The translations under genes were made by a program, and so were the position numbers. A DNA stretch of 64,000 nt from Pelomonas sp. Root1444 (GTDB lineage: Bacteria; Pseudomonadota; Gammaproteobacteria; Burkholderiales; Burkholderiaceae_C): the NCBI RefSeq assembly GCF_001426885.1, contig NZ_LMFP01000029.1:41250-105249 (forward strand). The letters run 5' to 3'. Shown here one piece after another: positions 46,860-54,863 of the stretch; the first letter of the stretch is position 1, and every line of letters starts with the position of its first letter. The notes below the pieces were generated by a model. The model ran no database searches. It was not told the DNA's origin and saw only the letters and a program-made list of their open reading frames with translations.

Positions 46860-46985
46860 TTACAGCCCGAAGGAGCCGCGGGTATCGCCAGACGCGTGCA
46901 ACACGCGGACAACATCAATGAAGCAGACGCCGTAGCGGCCGAAGGTAAAGCTGCGAATGCTGGCCGGCGGCAGGCATTGCGGCAC
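46860..46985 (-). pseudogene. Remnant of a ParE/RelE-type toxin gene
   Basis: Read leftward, the last 33 codons before TAA at 46860 encode IRSFTFGRYGVCF then IDVVRVLHASGDTRGSFGL. This matches the end of ParE/RelE toxins, which read roughly R-F-F-G-x-Y-x-x-x-Y, then E-V-V-R-V-L-H-G. About eight residues between the two blocks and the whole N-terminal half are missing, and no antitoxin gene is seen. The remaining 46846-47094 gap holds nothing else I recognise. Recognition rests on a short match, hence the modest confidence. Confidence 0.42.
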
Positions 46986-47094
46986 TTCCTACCGGGCGAC
47001 GTCCGTTCCCGGAATTGGCGAGCGCCAGGCGTTCACGACTGTCGTGCGCACGCCCGGCAGCTCGCCGGCGCCTGAGACCGTTGGGCCCGGCAGG

Positions 47095-47589
47095 TCAGTT
47101 GCGATCGGGGCGCGGAGCGCGCATCGCCACTTGAGACCCGTTGGCCGTGGTGGTCGCCGTGCCATCGGCCGCGGTGCGGTTGGCCCCCATCAGGCCGCCG
47201 GTGCGGTTGTTCGGATTGCGGCCCATGTCCTGGTCGCCCGGTGTCACGGCGGCCTTGGCGGCGCGGCCGGCGTTCGTCGCTCCGGCGGCGGCACTGGAGT
47301 CGTTGCCCATCAAACCACCGGTGCGGTTGTCCGGGTTGCGGCCCATGTTCTGGTCGCCAGGGGTCACGGCAGCCTTTGCTGCACCGCCGACGCTCGTGGA
47401 GCCGGTGGCCGCGTTGGTGTCGTTGCCCATCAAGCCGCCGGTGCGGTTTTCCGGATTGCGACCCATGTTCTGGTCGCCGGGGGTCACTGCGGCGCTCGCT
47501 GCGCGCCCCACCGAAGTGGTCGCGGTCTGCGCGGTTGCCGTCGTGGCCAGGGCGGCGACGGCCAGTGCCACGAAGAGGTGCTTGTGCAT
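47095..47589 (-). CDS. Secreted protein of three 40-residue tandem repeats, unknown function
   Basis: A 164-aa protein starting with a signal peptide (cleavage near ATA-Q at residue 21). Residues 33-152 are three tandem 40-residue units, each with VTPGDQNMGRNP, NRTGGLMG and a variable Ala/Thr/Ser-rich segment. No cysteines, aromatic residues or known domain are visible, so it is probably an extended or disordered periplasmic or surface protein. The start at 47589 follows GGAGACC and the signal peptide; the frame extends to 47628 without sense. No function is proposed. Confidence 0.72.
   Translation of the reverse strand: MHKHLFVALAVAALATTATAQTATTSVGRAASAAVTPGDQNMGRNPENRTGGLMGNDTNAATGSTSVGGAAKAAVTPGDQNMGRNPDNRTGGLMGNDSSAAAGATNAGRAAKAAVTPGDQDMGRNPNNRTGGLMGANRTAADGTATTTANGSQVAMRAPRPDRN
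47134..47493 (-). repeat. Three tandem 120-bp repeats within the secreted-repeat gene
   Basis: Units at 47374-47493, 47254-47373 and 47134-47253 have exactly 120 bases each and align without gaps, so the reading frame is kept. The first half of each unit is much better conserved than the second, and the last unit decays toward the gene end. This is the pattern of internal duplication followed by drift. Confidence 0.85.
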
Positions 47590-47746
47590 GGTCGGTCTCC
47601 AATAAGAAGTGGAGTACCTGGAGGGCAAGCCGCATGCCGATGCGGTGTTCAGTTGGTGGCTTAACTCGCCGCACCGACTCTGCCTTCCTACTGCGCTTGG
47701 AGGCGGGGGCGGCGCTGCACGCGCATATCACCATGGGTACGAATTC

Positions 47747-47823
47747 GTAGGTTGGTGGGGAGCGGCGAACCTACGTGCGGTGGATATCCAAATGTTGGAG
47801 TTCGCAGGCTTACTCCAACCTAC
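47747..47823. repeat. REP-like palindromic intergenic element
   Basis: A 77-bp element bounded by the inverted ends GTAGGTTGG (47747-47755) and CCAACCTAC (47815-47823). Inside are two further hairpins: GTAGGTT with AACCTAC (47747-47774), and GTTGGAGT with ACTCCAAC (about 47794-47819). The left half resembles the widely dispersed repetitive palindrome family that begins GTAGGTTGGG and contains GAGC-GAACCC words, recalled from other genomes. It occupies the 319-base gap 47590-47908, which otherwise holds the leader of the repeat-protein gene and no gene. Confidence 0.55.
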
Positions 47824-47908
47824 CGCGCTTAAGATTTGAGACTTGGTTCCGGTTCGGGGGTCACCCAGGTTCGGATTTGCGATTCGATGCCGACCGGGGC
47901 CAGATCGC

Positions 47909-50131
47909 TTATTCAGTACACGATAGGGCGTCGAAAAGGGCTTTCAGCGATAGGTCGTTTGGATCCTCAGCCAAGATGCTTTCACGGTGTTTGATATGAA
48001 AGAATTTGGAGGCTCGTCCTGAAGCTTGTCTGATCTCTTCCTTCAAGTAGTCATGCTCCATCAGAATTCTGCAGAGTACAGGCCAGTCTGAATCATTGAC
48101 AATCTTGCTCGCCTGGAAGTCCTCGTTATCCGCTCGCAGCCAGTGCTGCCGAAGCCGCGCTGCACGCATCAGGAGCGTGTAAATGGGTTTATTGCGAAGC
48201 GTATAGGAAGCAAGTTTTCCCGCGTTTGTCGCATTCGCGTCTCGCCCGTGAGCGTCGAGCCATGCGGCCACCTCTTCCGTGCCGATTATTTCGGCCCCAT
48301 TGGCCATCGAAATTTTCGTGGGCGACGGGAAGGACGGTGATACGCGAGCCGATTCATCGGCGAGCAGGCTACTAACTGACGATCCTATCCAGGTCAATTC
48401 AGAAAGGTCAGCGCCGCGCACATCAAGTTGATTAATTTCGAAGTTGGTTAGCGTCGCGCCAGGACACGAGCCACGAATGAGGGCGTCATCAATCTGAAAC
48501 TCCCGCAACTCTATGGAGGACTGACTTTGAACCGATGGTAAGGCAGCGAGCACCAATGCCCCGACGTTCCGTAGTCCACGGTCTGCGCTGGTATAGCCCA
48601 TCGGCAAGTTGGAAGCACATTCCCAGAATGATGAAAATTGCTCTGGACCAGAAATGGCGGCCTCTGCAGCTACATCACTGAATACACTCAAGAACTCAGC
48701 GCCCAGCAAGTTGCGCCGAATAAATTTTGGCACATCCCCGCGACCCAATGCTCGAATTGAAACGATGGCCACAAAATAGCTCAGCAAATACGAGTGCATG
48801 AACTTTTTGAAGCCGGGACGTTCGTCATTGACAAAAAACGCTACGACGCTTGCGCGATTCTTAATAAGCGTAGTTACCTCCGCAGGCAACCCTTCTTTAA
48901 GACTTGCCTCACCAATCCAAGACAGCTCACTTGCATCCAGAGATTCAGTCTGTGAATCAGCCATTTGCCGAGCCACCTCACATAAAAACTCGCCGACGAA
49001 GTTCTCTCTTTCTCCTTGATCCATCACAGCTTGGACTGGTTTTCCGAATAGGCCGGCCTCGCGTCGAATCATTTGATTCACAAGCAGCGGAGTGAGATAC
49101 CTCTCGTGCTTGTCCTTCAGTTCCTTCGGTTTGACGTGTTCGGCCAGTATGCGAAGAAAGACTGGGCGTAAAGCGAAGGAATCCGCTTCCAGTAGCACGG
49201 AAATCGAAGGTATTTCGAAATTTGCTTCAGTCCAGTTATGCCTTTTGAGCCATTCCTTGGCTTGATCAGTTGTCGGCGTCCTCAGCGTAAGACCGGTGAC
49301 TATGTCCACAGATTCACGAAGCGCTGGTACGTCTTTCAGCAATCGCGACCGGCCAATGAAGGTGTCGCGGCCGGCCAGGATCAGCGAGCCCTTGCCGCGT
49401 ATGAAGGTCACTAGCTCGCCAAGTTGAGCCCATGCCATTTCGTAACCGTTTGGATCGGCAAGTTCGTCGAAGCCGTCGATTGCGATTACGACAAGTCCGT
49501 GCTTGGCTAAGATGGGAATTTGATCATAAGTGATCTGCGAACGGATGGTCTGCAAGCTGAATGCCATTAGGTCGAGCAGATTGGACAGCACTCGTCCGCG
49601 GCTCTTCACATGCAGTATTAGTGGCCTTGCTGTTGTTCGATAACCCTCGGCTCGCAAGAGGGCAAGTTGTTCTATTAAGCTCGTCTTGCCGATACCTGCC
49701 GGACCATCTATTAGCAAGATCTCCGATGCGTCATCGGGTCGCGCAGCGCTCCCAAGGAGCGCATCGACTGCGTCAAGGGAGCGAATGTCGGTCGAGTTGT
49801 GTGTCGTGCCGCAAAACGGAAGCAGACCTGATGCTCCGGGGAGCTCTCTTTTCAGCAGTTCACGCTGAGAATCCGCCCAACGCCGTAGATTCGAAAACAA
49901 CTCCGAGGCCAAAGCTGCAGATAAGCTCGCGAAATTCCGCGCAGGCGTCGTACCCCAGGTACATTGAACCTTGCCGCTTGTTTTGTCTAGCACTAAACGA
50001 AGAGGGCGACCTTCCCGCGTCAGCTTGAGAGATATCTTGTCACTCTGTTCGGTAGCCTTGACTGCGTTGTCACCGATGTCGCTAAACGGAGCAAGATCAG
50101 CAACCAATTCGTCGCGAGTAATATTAGCCAT
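47909..50131 (-). CDS. NACHT/STAND-type NTPase, candidate defence protein
   Basis: A 740-aa protein with a NACHT-like P-loop module: Walker A GPAGIGKTS (143-151), Walker B VVIAIDGFDELAD (214-226) with the Asp-Gly-x-Asp-Glu spacing typical of NACHT, and an LAGRD sensor segment (252-256). The first 130 residues match no effector I know. After the NTPase come helical segments and a stretch near 565-605 with pentapeptide-like words (ALIRGSCPGATLTNF, QLDVRGADLSEL), possibly a short beta-helix, then a helical C-terminus. Base composition is near 50% G+C against about 70% around it. The start overlaps the nuclease stop by 8 bases. STAND NTPases commonly sense phage proteins and switch on a partner toxin; that role is inferred. 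Confidence 0.75.
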   Translation of the reverse strand: MANITRDELVADLAPFSDIGDNAVKATEQSDKISLKLTREGRPLRLVLDKTSGKVQCTWGTTPARNFASLSAALASELFSNLRRWADSQRELLKRELPGASGLLPFCGTTHNSTDIRSLDAVDALLGSAARPDDASEILLIDGPAGIGKTSLIEQLALLRAEGYRTTARPLILHVKSRGRVLSNLLDLMAFSLQTIRSQITYDQIPILAKHGLVVIAIDGFDELADPNGYEMAWAQLGELVTFIRGKGSLILAGRDTFIGRSRLLKDVPALRESVDIVTGLTLRTPTTDQAKEWLKRHNWTEANFEIPSISVLLEADSFALRPVFLRILAEHVKPKELKDKHERYLTPLLVNQMIRREAGLFGKPVQAVMDQGERENFVGEFLCEVARQMADSQTESLDASELSWIGEASLKEGLPAEVTTLIKNRASVVAFFVNDERPGFKKFMHSYLLSYFVAIVSIRALGRGDVPKFIRRNLLGAEFLSVFSDVAAEAAISGPEQFSSFWECASNLPMGYTSADRGLRNVGALVLAALPSVQSQSSIELREFQIDDALIRGSCPGATLTNFEINQLDVRGADLSELTWIGSSVSSLLADESARVSPSFPSPTKISMANGAEIIGTEEVAAWLDAHGRDANATNAGKLASYTLRNKPIYTLLMRAARLRQHWLRADNEDFQASKIVNDSDWPVLCRILMEHDYLKEEIRQASGRASKFFHIKHRESILAEDPNDLSLKALFDALSCTE

Positions 50132-50774
50132 TGATCAAAATTCCGTCTAATGGTAGCAAACTTGATCTGATATTTTTTTGCAGTATCATCGCTCTTGAAT
50201 TAGTGCCTGTGAGCGCAAATTCTGCCGTATATACTGGGGGAATGAAATCATCATCCTCAGTGACTACTACGATCCAACGTGTCTTATCCCGATGGGCAGT
50301 CACCACTACATCAGAGGCGAGCGCCGTATCCACCATTTTTTCCTCCCAGCCGCCTCTGGAACGAGGTCGCACTGTGTCGGACAAATGGCAGCCGAGTTTG
50401 CGATGGAGACGAGAGGCGGAGGCTTCGAGAAGATGGTCTCCGAACTCCACTAGGGGCGAGAACACGACGTTGGGCCGCTGCGATAAGGAAGCAAAGTCGG
50501 CTTTCGCAACGGTAATCTGCGCCGCCTTGCGATTTGGGGTGACTTCGTACCCCTTGTGCCAGCCATGATAAAGCCGCAGCGCGACCCTAAATCGTAGGCT
50601 TCCATCGATCGAGGCGAGGCACCGGGCGACGCGCCGAACGGTCTGCTTGAATGCAGCATCGGCTGTTCCTACGGGGTCCGTGTCCTTGTCCCTCTTCGTG
50701 AGTAGTAACTGAGAATTCCAGTCGATGAATGCGCTCACATTGACAATGGTGGAAGCCGCGGGTATTGATTGCAT
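50124..50774 (-). CDS. NYN-domain (PIN-like) nuclease, candidate effector of the NACHT pair
   Basis: A 216-aa protein with the NYN (PIN-like RNase) pattern of acidic residues: Asp18 in AFIDWNS, the EEKMVDTALASD helix (144-154), and the VVVTEDDDFIPPV strand and loop (170-178) that closes the metal site. Such domains cut RNA in the presence of Mg or Mn. It is the upstream gene of the pair and its end overlaps the NTPase start by 8 bases, so the two are co-translated. It shares the low G+C content of its partner. No Shine-Dalgarno site precedes ATG 50774; GATAAG/GATAGAG words just upstream could be a -10 of a nearly leaderless mRNA. Confidence 0.72.
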   Translation of the reverse strand: MQSIPAASTIVNVSAFIDWNSQLLLTKRDKDTDPVGTADAAFKQTVRRVARCLASIDGSLRFRVALRLYHGWHKGYEVTPNRKAAQITVAKADFASLSQRPNVVFSPLVEFGDHLLEASASRLHRKLGCHLSDTVRPRSRGGWEEKMVDTALASDVVVTAHRDKTRWIVVVTEDDDFIPPVYTAEFALTGTNSRAMILQKNIRSSLLPLDGILING

Positions 50775-50828
50775 GCGCCAACTCTATCGCTTATCAGCCA
50801 CCGGCCACCCCTCCACAGCATGATTGCT

Positions 50829-50861
50829 GGGGATCAATGGGGCAGGATCTATTGGGGATCA
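50829..50861. repeat. Degenerate TGATCCCC repeats at the island edge
   Basis: GGGGATCA occurs at 50829-50836 and 50854-50861, with a degenerate version (CAGGATCTATT) between them. The second copy supplies the stop codon of the ABC exporter gene. The repeat sits exactly between the low-G+C island and the normal chromosome. No matching copy was found at the left edge near 47830-47908. Confidence 0.45.
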
Positions 50862-52673
50862 GGGCGAACTCTCAAACCTGTCCCCTTCCTCCTCCAACCC
50901 AAACTGCATCGCCGCCAATTTTGCATACAGCCCGCCGCGCGCTACCAGCTCGTCGTGCCGCCCGATGTCGACGATGCGTCCCGCGTCCAGCACGACGATG
51001 CGGTCCGCCTTCTGGATCGTCGCCAGCCGGTGCGCAATGACCAGCGTCGTGCGGTGCTGCATTGCCGCCTCCAACGCCGCCTGAACGACGCGTTCGCTCT
51101 CCGCATCCAGCGCGCTGGTGGCTTCATCCAGCAGCAACAGCGGCGGGTTCTTCAACATCGCCCTCGCGATGCTGATGCGCTGGCGCTGGCCACCGGAGAG
51201 CCGCACGCCGCGCTCGCCCAGGAAGCTGGCGTAGCCCTCGGGCAGCGCGCGGATGAAGTCGTCGGCGAAGGCGGCGCGAGCGGCGGCGATGACCTCGTCG
51301 TCGGTGGCGGTGGGCCGGCCGTAGCGGATGTTCTCCATCGCGGTGGTGGAGAAGATGACGCTGTCCTGCGGTACCAGGCCGACGTTGCCGCGCAGCTCGG
51401 CCAGGCTCAGCTCGCGCGTGGGCACGCCGTTCAGGCGGATCTGGCCGGACTGCGGGTCGTAGAAGCGCAGCAGCAGCTGGAACACCGTCGTCTTGCCGGC
51501 CCCGCTGGGGCCGACGAGGGCGACCGTTTCGCCGGGTGCGATGGTCAACGACAGGTCGTCCAGCGCGGCGGTCAGTGGCCGTGAGGGGTAATGGAAGCGG
51601 ACCTGGTTGAACTCCACACGGCTGCCACCCGTCGCGACGGTCAGCGATTTCGGCGTGGCCGGGTCCGCCACCGGGGAGCGCGCTTCCATCAGCTCGATGA
51701 GGCGCTCCGTGGCGCCGGCCGCGCGCAGCACGTCGCCCCACACCTCGGCCAGCACGGCGACCGAGCTGACCAGCAGCGTCACGTAGACCACCGTCTGGCC
51801 CAGGTGCCCCGCGGAGATCTTGCCGGCGATGACGGCCTGCGTGCCCTGGTACAGCCCCCACAGCATGGCGCCGAACACGGCGGTGATGATGAAGGCCACC
51901 ATGAAGCTGCGCACCCGTGTGCGCTTGCGGGCGACGTCGAACGCGGCCTCGCTGGCGGCGGCGAAGCGCCTGGCCTCGGCCCCTTCCTGCGTGTAGCTCT
52001 GCACCACGGTGACGGCGTTCAGCACCTCCGCGGCGATGGCCGAGGTGTCGGCCACGCGGTCCTGGCTGGCGCGTGACAGCTTGCGCACGCGCCGGCCGAA
52101 GTACAGCGCCGGCGCGACGATGAGCACCAGCAGGCCCAGCACCTGGCCCATCACGTAGGGGTTGGTGGCAACCAGCATGATCAGCGCGCCCGTGCCCAGC
52201 ACGAGGTTGCGCAGGCCCATGGACAGGCTGGAGCCGACGACCGTCTGCACGACCGTCGTGTCGGTCGTGATGCGGCTCAGCACCTCGCCGGTCTGCGTGG
52301 TCTCGAAGAACTCGGGGCTCTGGCGCAGCACGTGGGTGTAGACGGCGTTGCGCAGGTCGGCCGTCACGCGTTCGCCCAGCCAGGTGACCATGTAGAAGCG
52401 CGAGGCCGAGAACAGCCCCAGCGCGGCGCCGACGGCGAACATCGCCAGGAAGTGCTCGCGCAGCGCCATCAGCCGCTCGCCCGCGCTGCTGGCCGCGAAG
52501 CCGGCGTCGATGAGGCCGCGCAGCGCGATGGGGAAGGCCAGCGTCGCCAGTGCAGCCAGCACCAACAGCACCAGCGCCAGCACGATGCGGCCGCGGTACG
52601 GCCGCAGGAAGGGGGCGAGGCCGCTGAGCGAGCGGGCGTGCTTGGATGCAGGGCGGTCGGTGTTGGAACTCAT
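50859..52673 (-). CDS. ABC exporter, MsbA-like (membrane plus ATPase fused)
   Basis: A 604-aa half-transporter: six-helix exporter domain followed by an ATPase with Walker A GPSGAGKTT, signature RLSGGQRQRISIARA, and Walker B LLLLDEATSALD. It resembles the MsbA/lipid A or multidrug exporter group of alphaproteobacteria-like ABCB type. Start 52673 overlaps the DegT stop (ATGA). The last residues (after FGLEEEGDRF) lie in the repeat at the island boundary, so the natural end may have been altered by the insertion. Confidence 0.87.
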   Translation of the reverse strand: MSSNTDRPASKHARSLSGLAPFLRPYRGRIVLALVLLVLAALATLAFPIALRGLIDAGFAASSAGERLMALREHFLAMFAVGAALGLFSASRFYMVTWLGERVTADLRNAVYTHVLRQSPEFFETTQTGEVLSRITTDTTVVQTVVGSSLSMGLRNLVLGTGALIMLVATNPYVMGQVLGLLVLIVAPALYFGRRVRKLSRASQDRVADTSAIAAEVLNAVTVVQSYTQEGAEARRFAAASEAAFDVARKRTRVRSFMVAFIITAVFGAMLWGLYQGTQAVIAGKISAGHLGQTVVYVTLLVSSVAVLAEVWGDVLRAAGATERLIELMEARSPVADPATPKSLTVATGGSRVEFNQVRFHYPSRPLTAALDDLSLTIAPGETVALVGPSGAGKTTVFQLLLRFYDPQSGQIRLNGVPTRELSLAELRGNVGLVPQDSVIFSTTAMENIRYGRPTATDDEVIAAARAAFADDFIRALPEGYASFLGERGVRLSGGQRQRISIARAMLKNPPLLLLDEATSALDAESERVVQAALEAAMQHRTTLVIAHRLATIQKADRIVVLDAGRIVDIGRHDELVARGGLYAKLAAMQFGLEEEGDRFESSP

Positions 52674-53815
52674 CGGGTCAGGGTCTGTTTCAGCAGCTCG
52701 CAGGTGCGGGCGAGCATGGACGGCTGCAAGTCCTGGTGGCACAGCAGCTGCAGCACCTGCGTGCGCCAGCGCGCGCCGTGGTCGTCGTGGAAAGCCGGCA
52801 CGCCGGGCCAGACGCGGTCCCAGCGGAACACGGCGCAACCGGCGGCGCGCAGCGCGGCGTAGGCCGGCTCGGGGTCGTCCACCCACAGCGGCATCACATA
52901 GGGCGCGGCCTGGGCGGGCAGGGCGCCTAAAAGGGGCCGTGCGCCGGGCAGGCCCAGCGTGCCGCGGTAGAGGGTGTCGTAATGGGCGCGGCGGCGCTCG
53001 ACGATGCGCCCGCGCGGCAGGCCGAAGAGGCGCTGCGTCAGTGCGGGCGGCGCCTGCTCACTGCGCACCAGGTCGCAGTCGGCCATCATCTCGGCCTCGG
53101 TCATCTCGCGCGGCGTGGCGGCCGACTGTGGCCGCGGCGGGCCGTTCTTCAGCCGGAACAGCGCGCGCAGCGGCGCGTTCAGGCCCGCCAGCCGGTGTTG
53201 TTCGCTGGCGCGCTCCAGCAGGTCCACCCAGGCCTTCACCTGCTGCTTGGCGCCGGCCGGCTGCAGCGCCTGCGCGGGCAGCGGCCGGGCCGATGCCAGC
53301 AGGCCGCCTTCGGCCACCGGGAAGAACTTGGACACGCTGGCCGTCGCCAGATCGCCCCAGTGCCCCACCGGCCGCTCGCCGGCCTGGCCGAAGAAGCTGT
53401 GCGCGCAGTCCTCCACCAGCGCGATGCCGCGCGCATCGCACCAGGCGCGCACGGCGGCGAGGGACCGCGGCAGGCCGAACAGCTGGGCCACGACGAGGGC
53501 CCGCGTGCGCGGCGCGGGCGTGATCGCGTCCAGCGCGGGCAGGCCGTCGGCGCCCAGCGGATAGAACTGCACCGCGGCACCCGCCGCGCGCAGCGGCGCC
53601 ACCAGCGTGGGGCAGTGGTAGCTCGGCGCCAGCACGCTGTCGCCGGGCTGCACGGCCAGCGCCTTCATCGCGGCGAACAACGCGGCGCGGCCGCTGGTGA
53701 GTAGCCGGGTGTGGGGCAGGTCGTCGACGGCGGGCAGGCCGCTGCCGCGCGGGCCGCCGAGGTTGTCCCAGCCGAAGGTGGGTCGTGTGGGCTGGCGTGC
53801 GTGATGCGAAGGCAT
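52670..53815 (-). CDS. DegT/DnrJ/EryC1/StrS-family PLP aminotransferase
   Basis: A 381-aa fold-type I pyridoxal-phosphate protein. The cofactor Lys lies in ASVSKFFPVAEGG and the Asp that holds the pyridine N in ALVEDCAHSFFG; RLLTSGRAALFAAMKAL is the usual N-terminal helix. DegT enzymes aminate or dehydrate nucleotide-linked keto sugars for surface polysaccharides, but no sugar nucleotide genes are near. It overlaps the exporter gene by 4 bases and begins 11 bases after the lipocalin gene. Start at 53815 is set by an ATG close to the first conserved block. Confidence 0.83.
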   Translation of the reverse strand: MPSHHARQPTRPTFGWDNLGGPRGSGLPAVDDLPHTRLLTSGRAALFAAMKALAVQPGDSVLAPSYHCPTLVAPLRAAGAAVQFYPLGADGLPALDAITPAPRTRALVVAQLFGLPRSLAAVRAWCDARGIALVEDCAHSFFGQAGERPVGHWGDLATASVSKFFPVAEGGLLASARPLPAQALQPAGAKQQVKAWVDLLERASEQHRLAGLNAPLRALFRLKNGPPRPQSAATPREMTEAEMMADCDLVRSEQAPPALTQRLFGLPRGRIVERRRAHYDTLYRGTLGLPGARPLLGALPAQAAPYVMPLWVDDPEPAYAALRAAGCAVFRWDRVWPGVPAFHDDHGARWRTQVLQLLCHQDLQPSMLARTCELLKQTLTR

Positions 53816-53825
53816 GGGCCGCGGA

Positions 53826-54863
53826 TTAGACCAGCGGCAGCTTGCCCGCATAACCGGTCAGCTCCAGATAGCCCCAGCCGACCTCGCGGCTGCCGCTGTC
53901 CAGCAGCCGCGCCGCGCCTTCCCAGTAGGCCAGGCCGCTGCTGCGCCGGGCGTCGATCTCCTGCGCGTCGAAGGCCGCGACCAGGCGCATCTCGCCGGCG
54001 GGGCTGCGCAGCCGCCATTCCACCGGCCAGCGTGCGCCGGTGGCCGGGCTGGTCCAGTGCCGCGTCGGCACCATGCCGACCTCCTCGGGCGCGAAGCTGC
54101 GGTCGACCACGCCGGGCATGCGCAGGCTGCCGCCGGCCCAGTGGCGCCTGCCGTCAGGGCGGCGCAGTTGGAATAGCGTCAGCGCGCGGCCGTCGTGCAG
54201 GTTGATGCCCAGCCAGTCCCAGCCCGCCGCGTCGCCGACGTACTTGTCGCTCCATTCATGGTCCAGCCAGGCGCGGCCGGCCAGGCTGTGGCGCACGCCG
54301 TCCAGGCGCAGCGCGGCCTGGGCCAGCAGCTGCGGGCGCGAGTAGTAGTGGCTGTACTGGTCGGGCATCGGGCCCTTGCGCGAGAAGCCGGCCTCGCCCT
54401 GCAGCAGCGGCGCGTCGGGCGTGGCCAGTTCCAGCTCCAGGTTGAAGCCGGGGCCGCCGAAGGCCGCGCGGTAGCCGTCGCCTTCGCGCCGCAGCGTCCA
54501 GTCGCGCAGCTTCAGGTCGCAGTCACCCACGCGCGCCTGCACGGTGCCGGGCAGAGCGCGCAGCAGGCGCTGGCCGTGGCGCTGCTTCCTGGCGCCGAGG
54601 TCCGACAAGGCCACATGGCCCAGCAGCAACTGCTTGGCCGCCAGGCCGCTCGGGTGGTCGCCCGCAGCCGGGCCGGGCAGGCGGAAGAAGGTCAGCTGGT
54701 AGCCGAAGCGCGGCGGCGCACCGTCGCGGTCGCCGAGCAGGCCGGTGAGGTACCACCACTCGATGGTCTGCAGCGGGTGGGCGCCGAAGTCGGCAGGGAA
54801 GTTCAACGCCGCCCGCACCGGCAGCGGCAGCGCGGCGAGCAGCAGCGTGCGGCGTTTGATCAT
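53826..54863 (-). CDS. AttH/CrtC-like lipocalin-fold secreted protein
   Basis: A 345-aa protein with a signal peptide (RRTLLLAALPLPVRA) and the AttH/CrtC double-lipocalin pattern: HPLQTIEWWYLTGLL near the N-terminus, SHYYSRPQL, and AWLDHEWSDKYVGDAAGWDWLGINLHDG in mid-protein. Relatives are carotenoid 1,2-hydratase CrtC and AttH, which is encoded with an ABC system. It is likely a periplasmic partner of the FtsX-type permease, with which it overlaps (ATGA at 54860-54863). Biochemical role unknown. Confidence 0.83.
   Translation of the reverse strand: MIKRRTLLLAALPLPVRAALNFPADFGAHPLQTIEWWYLTGLLGDRDGAPPRFGYQLTFFRLPGPAAGDHPSGLAAKQLLLGHVALSDLGARKQRHGQRLLRALPGTVQARVGDCDLKLRDWTLRREGDGYRAAFGGPGFNLELELATPDAPLLQGEAGFSRKGPMPDQYSHYYSRPQLLAQAALRLDGVRHSLAGRAWLDHEWSDKYVGDAAGWDWLGINLHDGRALTLFQLRRPDGRRHWAGGSLRMPGVVDRSFAPEEVGMVPTRHWTSPATGARWPVEWRLRSPAGEMRLVAAFDAQEIDARRSSGLAYWEGAARLLDSGSREVGWGYLELTGYAGKLPLV

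Noticed and set aside
47134-47493. The 120-bp tandem repeats as a CRISPR array
   Set aside because: Units are 120 bp without spacers, lie in one reading frame and encode a repeated peptide; no cas genes are near.
47830-50858. A mobile element carrying the NYN-NACHT pair
   Set aside because: No integrase, transposase, terminal inverted repeats or flanking direct repeats were found, so only horizontal origin by composition is claimed.
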